DNA from: JAMLIN01 sp041676645
GTDB lineage: Bacteria > Pseudomonadota > Gammaproteobacteria > Burkholderiales > Burkholderiaceae_E
Direction of reading: 5' to 3'
Length of the DNA stretch: 6,900 bases
Assembly: GCA_041676645.1 (NCBI GenBank)
Contig: JBAYRO010000128.1
Span: 1 to 6,900, forward strand
Shown here: positions 1-4,519 of the stretch, in pieces
Numbering within the stretch: position 1 is the first letter of the stretch
Layout of the letters: every line of letters starts with the position of its first letter
Position numbers and translations under genes: made by a program
Notes under the pieces: model-generated
Databases searched by the model: none
What the model was told of the DNA's origin: nothing
Seen by the model: only the letters and a program-made list of their open reading frames with translations

Positions 1-330
1 GATGTTGTCGAGCACCGACATGCCACGGAACAGGGCGATGTTCTGGAAGCTGCGCGCCAGGCCCAGGGCGGCCCGCTTCGGCGCGGGCATGTGCGTGATG
101 TCGCGCCCTTCGAAGCGGATCGTCCCCGAATCCGGCCGGTAGAAGCCCGAGACGGTGTTGAACAGCGAGGTCTTGCCGGCGCCGTTGGGACCGATCACGG
201 AGGTGATCGTTCCGGGCGCCACGTCGAAGCTGATGCCACCGAGCGCGCGCACGCCTCCAAACGCCAGCGACAGCTGGTCGACCTGCAGCAGCGGCGCTGA
301 TGTCGCCTGTGTCTCCATCCCCTTGCCCAT
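1..330 (-). CDS. ABC transporter ATP-binding protein, LivG-type (5' part only)
   Basis: Only the N-terminal 110 residues lie in the window; the gene continues past the left edge. Seen: a Walker A motif GPNGAGKT at residues 47-54, preceded by the beta-strand context LAFGGVRALGGISFDV, and a Q-loop segment LARSFQNIALF with the glutamine near residue 96. The spacing and the wording 'GLARSFQNIALF...MSVLDNI' are typical of LivG/BraF, one of the two cytoplasmic ATPases of the branched-chain amino-acid (HAAT) importers, which also serve amides, urea and aromatic or organic acids. The Walker B and signature motifs are out of view. In-frame ATGs lie at 339, 330 and 318; none has a well-spaced Shine-Dalgarno, so the start is uncertain and 330 was chosen as a compromise. 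The gene is divergent from the TM2 gene. The substrate cannot be deduced from this fragment. Confidence 0.88.
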   Translation of the reverse strand, partial: MGKGMETQATSAPLLQVDQLSLAFGGVRALGGISFDVAPGTITSVIGPNGAGKTSLFNTVSGFYRPDSGTIRFEGRDITHMPAPKRAALGLARSFQNIALFRGMSVLDNI

Positions 331-373
331 GACATGCATGGCGATTCAGCGTGCATCGAATCGCGGCGAATGC

Positions 374-379
374 ACTATA
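374..379 (-). promoter_or_regulatory. Possible -10 box for the LivG-type gene
   Basis: Read on the minus strand this is TATAGT, five of six matches to the sigma-70 -10 consensus. It lies about 45 bp upstream of the candidate ATG at 330, in otherwise GC-rich DNA. No good -35 hexamer is visible at 16-18 bp spacing, so this is a weak call based on one hexamer. Confidence 0.28.
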
Positions 380-477
380 CCGAACTTTGGATGGCGTACC
401 GCGCGGGAGCGGCCCGGCTACGGGCAAGCCGAAATGGATGGCGTCGGGCCGCGGGGCTGGGGCGCCGGCAAAGCCGC

Positions 478-483
478 TATCAT
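478..483 (+). promoter_or_regulatory. Possible -10 box for the TM2 gene
   Basis: TATCAT matches five of six positions of the sigma-70 -10 box and sits 27 bp upstream of the ATG at 511, which would give a leader of about 20 nt. There is no convincing -35 element upstream, where the DNA is a G-rich run. Weak call. Confidence 0.27.
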
Positions 484-510
484 GACGTTCCATCAGTCAA
501 GCGGACCAAC

Positions 511-918
511 ATGAACACCGTCGTCCGACCCGACACCCATCTCAAGGCCATCGGCTACCTGCTGTGGATCTTCGGATTCACCGGCGCCCACCGCTTCTAC
601 TACGGTCGCCCGATCACCGGCACGATCTGGTTCTTCACCTTCGGCCTGCTCGGCATCGGCTGGCTGATCGACTTCTTCCTGATCCCGCGGATGGACCGCC
701 AGGCCGACCTGCGCTTTCGTGCCGGATCCATCAACTATTCGGTCGCCTGGCTGCTGCAGACCTTCCTCGGCTTCTTTGGTATCCACCGGATGTACATGGG
801 CAAGTGGATCACCGGCATCCTCTATCTTTTCACCGGCGGCCTCTTCCTGGTCGGCTGGCTGTACGACTTCTGGACGCTGAACGACCAGATCACGATACGC
901 AACGCGAGTGAGGCTTGA
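511..918 (+). CDS. TM2 domain-containing membrane protein with two tandem TM2 units
   Basis: This is a 135-aa predicted inner-membrane protein. It contains two copies of the TM2 pattern (TM helix, short polar turn with G-x-H-R-x-Y-x-G, second TM helix, G-W-L-x-D-F). Unit 1 covers about residues 11-62, with GAHRFYYG and GIGWLIDFF. Unit 2 covers about residues 75-130, with GIHRMYMG and LVGWLYDFW. That gives four predicted membrane segments joined by a charged linker, MDRQADLRFRAG. TM2 proteins are widespread but their bacterial function is not established. From memory, two-unit proteins of this length occur in Pseudomonas and other gammaproteobacteria, so the gene appears full length. The frame is open from an ATG at 334, but that extension is polar and arginine-rich and looks like read-through of the upstream spacer. 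The ATG at 511, with a weak AAGCGGA about 6 nt upstream, fits the family start. The stop lies 3 bp before the palindrome at 922. Confidence 0.9.
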   Translation: MNTVVRPDTHLKAIGYLLWIFGFTGAHRFYYGRPITGTIWFFTFGLLGIGWLIDFFLIPRMDRQADLRFRAGSINYSVAWLLQTFLGFFGIHRMYMGKWITGILYLFTGGLFLVGWLYDFWTLNDQITIRNASEA

Positions 919-921
919 GGA

Positions 922-980
922 ACGAGAAATGGGGTCAGACACCATTTCCTTAGGAAATGGTGTCTGACCCCATTTCTCGT
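922..980. repeat. 59-bp perfect palindrome, REP/inverted-REP (BIME-like) doublet
   Basis: Bases 922-950 are the exact reverse complement of 952-980, with a single T at 951 as centre: 29 paired bases and no mismatch. Each arm also holds its own smaller hairpin: GAAATGG (926-932) pairs with CCATTTC (942-948) around a 9-nt loop, mirrored by 954-960 and 970-976. Two small hairpins in opposite orientation is the layout of REP doublets (BIMEs), which RAYT transposases of the Y1 HUH family are known to mobilise. Strings containing GGGGTCAGAC recur, from memory, in intergenic DNA of other proteobacteria; this was not checked. It has no T-tract, so it is not a textbook terminator, although the long hairpin could impede transcription or RNA decay. 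It begins 3 bp after the TM2 stop and overlaps the first codons of the flavoprotein gene. Confidence 0.85.
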
Positions 981-2225
981 CGTGAAGTGAGCGCGGTCGT
1001 CGTCGGCGCCGGTCCTGCCGGCCTGATGGCGGCGGAGGTCATCGCCGCCGCCGGCCATCGCGTCCTGGTCTGCGATGCCAGCGCCCTGGCGGGGCGCAAG
1101 TTCCTGCTCGCCGGCCGGGGCGGACTCAACCTCACCCATGTCGAGCCGCGCCCCGGCTTCGATTCCCGATACGGCGCGGCGGCGCCTCGCGTCGGCCGTT
1201 GGCTCGATGCCTTCGGGCCCGAGGCCCTGCGCGCCTGGACCGGGGGGCTCGGCATCGAGACCTTCGTCGGCACTTCCGGGCGGGTATTCCCCCGGGAGAT
1301 GAAGGCGGCGCCGCTGCTGCGACGCTGGCTCGAGCGCCTGCGCGGGGCCGGCGTGGTGTTCCACACCCGCCATCGCTGGCTCGGCTGGACCGGTGACGGC
1401 GCCCTGCGCTTCGCGACGCCGGCGGGGGAGGTCCGCATCGAGGCAAGGGTGCTGGTGCTCGCAACCGGCGGTGCTAGCTGGTCGCGCCTGGGCAGCGATG
1501 GCGCCTGGGCGCCGCTGCTCGCAGGGCGCGGCATCGCGATCGCGCCGCTCGTGCCCGCCAACTGCGGCTTCGACGCCGACTGGAGCCCGGTGTTCGCCGA
1601 GCGCTTCGCCGGCCAGCCGCTGCGCACGGTCGCCATGAGCCCGGCGGTGGGTGCGGGCGAGCCGGCGGATTCCGCCACGCGGCGCTGGACCCGCGGCGAG
1701 GCGGTGGTGACCGCCACCGGCATCGAGGGCGGCCTCGTCTACGCGATCGCGCCCGCGCTTCGCGACGCGATCGCCGCGCGGGGCGAGGCGACCGTCCTGG
1801 TCGACCTGCTGCCCGACCGCAGCGAGGCCGCCGTGCGCGAGCTGCTCGCCCGGCCGGCCGGTGGCAGGTCGCTCGCCAATCGCCTGCGTACCCGGCTGCG
1901 CCTGGATGGCGTCAAGGCGGGCCTGTTGCGCGAAGGGGTTCCGGCCGAACTCCTGCAGGAGCCAGCGCAGCTGGCGGCCCGCATCAAGGCCCTGCCGGTG
2001 AGGCTGCTCGCGCCGCGCCCGATCGACGAGGCGATCAGCACCGCGGGCGGCGTGCGCCTTGGCGAACTCGATGAAACGCTGATGCTGCGCAAGCTGCCGG
2101 GCGTGTTCTGCGCCGGCGAGATGATCGACTGGGAAGCCCCTACCGGCGGCTACCTCCTGACGGCCTGCTTCGCGTCCGGGCATGTCGCCGGGACCGGGGC
2201 TGCGGCGGCCCTCGAAGCGCGGTAG
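957..2225 (+). CDS. FAD-dependent flavoprotein, HI0933/BaiN family (PP_4765-like)
   Basis: The product is 422 aa from the ATG at 957. Seen: an N-terminal Rossmann FAD motif VVVGAGPAGLMAAE (G17-x-G19-x-x-G22), then GRKFLLAGRGGLNLTH (46-61), ETFVGTSGRVFP (101-112), the mid-protein nucleotide-site motif LATGGASWSRLGSDG (168-182), and a C-terminal ISTAGGV plus CAGEMIDWEAPTGGYLLTACFASG (385-408) that closes the FAD site. This is the HI0933/YhiN/BaiN architecture. The GTSGRVFP stretch and overall wording resemble the subgroup named after Pseudomonas putida PP_4765. Members are presumed oxidoreductases; BaiN acts in bile-acid dehydroxylation in clostridia, but no substrate is known for this subgroup. 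The start is doubtful. The first eight codons (MVSDPISR) come from the palindrome arm. A GTG at 987 would give MSAVVVGAGPAG, closer to the family's N-terminus, but it also lacks a visible ribosome binding site. Confidence 0.9.
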   Translation: MVSDPISRREVSAVVVGAGPAGLMAAEVIAAAGHRVLVCDASALAGRKFLLAGRGGLNLTHVEPRPGFDSRYGAAAPRVGRWLDAFGPEALRAWTGGLGIETFVGTSGRVFPREMKAAPLLRRWLERLRGAGVVFHTRHRWLGWTGDGALRFATPAGEVRIEARVLVLATGGASWSRLGSDGAWAPLLAGRGIAIAPLVPANCGFDADWSPVFAERFAGQPLRTVAMSPAVGAGEPADSATRRWTRGEAVVTATGIEGGLVYAIAPALRDAIAARGEATVLVDLLPDRSEAAVRELLARPAGGRSLANRLRTRLRLDGVKAGLLREGVPAELLQEPAQLAARIKALPVRLLAPRPIDEAISTAGGVRLGELDETLMLRKLPGVFCAGEMIDWEAPTGGYLLTACFASGHVAGTGAAAALEAR

Positions 2226-2243
2226 GATCGATGATCGACCGTC

Positions 2244-2285
2244 GCCGGCGGGCCCCGCGCTATCGTGGGTGGCCCGGCCGCCGGC
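2244..2285 (+). other. GC-rich imperfect inverted repeat upstream of the aldehyde dehydrogenase
   Basis: GCCGGCGGGCC (2244-2254) can pair with GGCCCGGCCGCCGGC (2271-2285) if four bases bulge out. It lies in the 98-bp gap between the flavoprotein and aldehyde dehydrogenase genes, ahead of the ribosome binding site. No T-run follows, so it is not a clear terminator. It may be an mRNA processing or attenuation structure, or simply a product of high GC. Confidence 0.3.
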
Positions 2286-2311
2286 CAGTCCCCTCCATCC
2301 GGATTCCAACC

Positions 2312-2317
2312 AGAGGA
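2312..2317 (+). promoter_or_regulatory. Ribosome binding site that fixes the aldehyde dehydrogenase start
   Basis: AGAGGA sits 6 nt upstream of the ATG at 2324. It supports that start over the in-frame upstream ATG at 2231, whose extra 31 residues are arginine/proline-rich and absent from the family. Confidence 0.75.
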
Positions 2318-2323
2318 ACAGTC

Positions 2324-3766
2324 ATGACCGACCATCTCAAGTTCTACATCGACGGCCAGTGGGTCGAGCCCCACGGCAAGGGCACCCGGGAAGTCATCAA
2401 TCCCGCCACCGAGCAGCCGATCGGCCGGATCGCCATGGGCGATGCGACCGATGTCGATCGCGCCGTGGCCGCCGCCCGCAAGGCCTTCGAGACCTTCTCG
2501 CGCACCAGCCGGGACGATCGCCTTGCGCTGCTCGAGAAGATCCTGGCGATCTACAAGGAACGCGTCGGTGACCTCGCCGCGGCGGTCTCCCAGGAAATGG
2601 GCGCGCCGATGAAGCTCGCCAACGCCGCCCAGGTGCCCGCGGGCATCGGCCACTTCATGTCGACCATCCGGGCCATGAAGGACTTCGAGTTCGAGAAGGA
2701 CATGGGCACCACGCGCGTGGTGCGTGAGCCGATCGGCGTGGTCGGCATGATCACGCCCTGGAACTGGCCGCTCAACCAGATCACCTGCAAGGTCGCCCCG
2801 GCGCTGGCCGCGGGCTGCACCATGGTGCTCAAGCCGTCCGAGCTCTCGCCGATCAACGCGATCCTGTTCGCGCAGATCATGGACGACGCCGGCGTGCCGG
2901 CCGGTGTCTTCAACCTCGTCAACGGTGACGGCCCGACGGTCGGCGCCGCCATGAGCGCGCATCCGGGCATCGACATGATGTCCTTCACCGGCTCGACCCG
3001 CGCCGGCGTCGAGGTCGCCCGCGCCGCGGCGCCCACCGTCAAGCGCGTGGCGCAGGAGCTCGGCGGCAAGTCGGCCAACATCGTGCTCGACGATGCCGAC
3101 TTCGAGAAGGTCGTCGGCCGCGAGATGTTCAACATGTGCCGCAACTCGGGGCAGTCATGCAACGCCGGTAGCCGCCTGCTGGTGCCCGAGGCCCGCATGG
3201 ACGAAGCCGCCGCGATCGCCGCGGCCGCCGCCGGGAAGATCAGGGTCGGAGATCCCTCCGATGAGGAAACCGCCATGGGGCCGGTCAGCTCGCAGGCCCA
3301 GTTCGACAAGATCCAGGGCATGCTCGAGAAGGGCGTCGCCGAGGGCGCCAGGCTCGCCGCCGGCGGCCCGGGCCGCCCCGACGGGCTCGAGCGCGGCTAC
3401 TTCGTGCGTCCGACGGTCTTCTCGCATGCCACCAACGACATGACGATCGCGCGCGAGGAGATCTTCGGGCCGGTGATCACCATCATCGGCTACAAGGACG
3501 AGGAAGACGCGATCCGCATCGCCAACGACACGCCCTATGGCCTGTCGGGCTACGTGTCCTCGGGTGACCTGGGCCGGGCCCAGGCGGTCGCTTCTCGGCT
3601 GCGCACCGGCATGGTCCACCTGAACGGCGCGCCCGGCGACCCCAATGCGCCCTTCGGCGGCTACAAGCAGTCGGGCAATGGCCGGGAGTGGGGCGAGGCG
3701 GGCCTCGAGGACTTCCTCGAGACCAAGGCGATCATGGGCTTTACGCCGAAGCAGGCGAAAGCCTGA
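2324..3766 (+). CDS. NAD(P)+-dependent aldehyde dehydrogenase, CddD-like subgroup
   Basis: This is a 480-aa enzyme of normal length for the ALDH superfamily, oxidising an aldehyde to the carboxylic acid with NAD+ or NADP+ in the cytoplasm. Seen: the oxyanion-hole and cofactor segment MITPWNWP with N147; VLKPSE with K170; FTGSTRAG (221-228) of the nucleotide-binding loop; the general base E245 in QELGGKS; the catalytic nucleophile C279 in NSGQSCNAGSR; the cofactor ribose-binding E379 in EEIFGPV; and the C-terminal NDTPYGLSGYV and PFGGYKQSGNGREWG motifs. All catalytic residues are intact. Phrases such as ITPWNWPLNQI and GGPGRPDGLERGYFV resemble, from memory, the subgroup containing Rhodococcus CddD (6-oxolauric acid dehydrogenase). 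The real substrate cannot be read from sequence. A good ribosome binding site precedes it and an intrinsic terminator follows 4 bp after the stop, so it is the last gene of its transcript, possibly shared with the flavoprotein gene 98 bp upstream. Confidence 0.95.
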   Translation: MTDHLKFYIDGQWVEPHGKGTREVINPATEQPIGRIAMGDATDVDRAVAAARKAFETFSRTSRDDRLALLEKILAIYKERVGDLAAAVSQEMGAPMKLANAAQVPAGIGHFMSTIRAMKDFEFEKDMGTTRVVREPIGVVGMITPWNWPLNQITCKVAPALAAGCTMVLKPSELSPINAILFAQIMDDAGVPAGVFNLVNGDGPTVGAAMSAHPGIDMMSFTGSTRAGVEVARAAAPTVKRVAQELGGKSANIVLDDADFEKVVGREMFNMCRNSGQSCNAGSRLLVPEARMDEAAAIAAAAAGKIRVGDPSDEETAMGPVSSQAQFDKIQGMLEKGVAEGARLAAGGPGRPDGLERGYFVRPTVFSHATNDMTIAREEIFGPVITIIGYKDEEDAIRIANDTPYGLSGYVSSGDLGRAQAVASRLRTGMVHLNGAPGDPNAPFGGYKQSGNGREWGEAGLEDFLETKAIMGFTPKQAKA

Positions 3767-3770
3767 TGGG

Positions 3771-3803
3771 GCGCCGGCCGGTTTGTTGCCGGTCGGCGCT
3801 TTT
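3771..3803 (+). terminator. Rho-independent terminator of the aldehyde dehydrogenase gene
   Basis: GCGCCGGCCGG (3771-3781) pairs with CCGGTCGGCGC (3789-3799) in an 11-bp stem with one G-T wobble. The loop is the 7-nt TTTGTTG and TTTT (3800-3803) follows. It begins 4 bp after the stop codon. Confidence 0.85.
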
Positions 3804-3847
3804 CCGCTGAAGCCGGCTGCGTCCGCGGTTTTCCCGCGTCTGGCGGG

Positions 3848-4015
3848 CAAAGCCGACTGCGTTCGCGGCGCTTCGCTCGGACGGGGCGGTCGGCTTCGCC
3901 GACAGCCTGCGGTGCTCCCGAGCCAGCCGCGGCCAGGCGTTTGCCTGTCCGCGGCCGTCTCGCTGCGCTCCTCGGCGCCCCCATTCGCTACGCACCGCGA
4001 ACGCAGTCGGCTTTG
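3848..4015. repeat. Long-range inverted repeat pair A (21-bp perfect arms)
   Basis: Bases 3848-3868 (starting CAAAGCCGACTGCG) are the exact reverse complement of 3995-4015 (ending CGCAGTCGGCTTTG). The arms are 126 bp apart, and the left arm of pair B falls between them. Twenty-one matched bases with no mismatch exceed chance even in high-GC DNA. Confidence 0.8.
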
Positions 4016-4390
4016 TTGGCGCGCAAGTAGCAGGCGGGCAGCGCCCGGGCGTTGGCGGCACCGAGCCGGTGCATGCAAAAGGCAAGGGGGTGGGCGGCCT
4101 TCGCTCTGGTTGGGGGTGCTTGTGGCCGTTGCGCGGGTCGGAGGCGCTGGTCGGGGGCGCGCGGGCCACGGGTGGTGGCGCGCCGCGGCGGGCGGGCGGC
4201 GGCGCGGGCGATTTTCCGGGGCGACGAGGAGCGCAGGGCGCGGGGTGAGCGTGCCTGCCGCAGGCAGGCACGCGACCCTTCATTCTCGCCGCGGTTGTTC
4301 GAGCGCAGCGCACCGAAGGGGCGCGAAGCGAGTTCTGCGGCGCACCCCGCGCACGAGCACCGCAGTGCAGTCGGCGAAGCCGACCGCCCC
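3883..4390. repeat. Long-range inverted repeat pair B (about 35-bp arms)
   Basis: Bases 3883-3917 and 4355-4390 are inverted copies. The outer 21 bases (GGGGCGGTCGGCTTCGCCGA plus C) match exactly. The inner part then resumes as CTGCGGTGCTC after a small mismatch and a one-base length difference. Each arm holds a self-complementary core GTCGGCTTCGCCGAC (hairpin with a TTC or GAA loop). The right arm shares the core AAGCCGAC with pair A, so the two pairs look like members of one repeat family. Confidence 0.78.
4249..4273. repeat. Perfect hairpin, 11-bp stem
   Basis: GCGTGCCTGCC (4249-4259) pairs perfectly with GGCAGGCACGC (4263-4273) around a 3-nt loop. There is no T-tract on either side, so it is recorded as a structural repeat and not as a terminator. 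Confidence 0.65.
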
Positions 4391-4440
4391 GGATGAGCAC
4401 GCGACGCCGCCCGCCCGTCGCGGCGCTGCCCGGAACATGC

Positions 4441-4479
4441 CAGTTCGGGCGACTGCCTGTCGCGGCGTCGCCCGAACTG
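4441..4479. repeat. Perfect hairpin, 13-bp stem, downstream of asmA
   Basis: CAGTTCGGGCGAC (4441-4453) pairs perfectly with GTCGCCCGAACTG (4467-4479) around a 13-nt loop. It lies about 40 bp past the asmA stop on the minus strand. It lacks a T-run, so it may protect or process the 3' end of the asmA transcript rather than act as an intrinsic terminator. Confidence 0.6.
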
Positions 4480-4480
4480 A

Positions 4481-4502
4481 GCCGGCGACGACGCTCGCCG
4501 GC
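4481..4502 (-). repeat. Short hairpin directly downstream of asmA
   Basis: GCCGGCGA (4481-4488) pairs with TCGCCGGC (4495-4502) around a 6-nt loop, beginning 17 bp past the asmA stop codon on the minus strand. It could help transcription end, but no T-tract follows. Confidence 0.4.
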
Positions 4503-4519
4503 CGCTGCCCCTGCACCGC

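Larger units (their letters stand above)
3804..4519. other. Gene-free, repeat-rich intergenic region between two convergent genes
   Basis: About 715 bp lie between the dehydrogenase terminator and the asmA stop codon with no credible gene. Open frames exist on both strands, but their translations are arginine/alanine/proline-rich with no domain and carry repeated peptide strings (for example AKPTA) caused by the DNA repeats. The stretch contains at least two long-range inverted repeat pairs (3848-3868 with 3995-4015; 3883-3917 with 4355-4390), hairpins at 4249-4273, 4441-4479 and 4481-4502, and a G-skewed block at 4081-4250. The make-up suggests an accumulation of dispersed GC-rich intergenic repeats. 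An unannotated RNA cannot be excluded. Confidence 0.7.

Noticed and set aside
334..510. N-terminal extension of the TM2 protein from the ATG at 334
   Set aside because: The extra 59 residues are arginine-rich, do not resemble family members, and would pass through both putative promoter boxes.
922..980. The palindrome as an ordinary intrinsic terminator for the TM2 gene
   Set aside because: No T-run follows the hairpin in either direction, the arm is much longer than typical terminators, and it overlaps the downstream coding start. A weak terminating effect remains possible.
822..2309. 495-residue open frame on the minus strand, antisense to the flavoprotein gene
   Set aside because: The composition is low complexity (His, Arg, Gly, Ala) with no motif, and it lies opposite a gene with clear family motifs.
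2231..2323. N-terminal extension of the aldehyde dehydrogenase from the ATG at 2231
   Set aside because: It has no ribosome binding site and encodes arginine/proline-rich sequence, whereas the ATG at 2324 has AGAGGA at ideal spacing and gives the family-standard length.
3767..4519. A CRISPR array in the repeat-rich gap
   Set aside because: The repeats are inverted pairs and hairpins, not evenly spaced direct repeats with unique spacers, and no cas gene is present.
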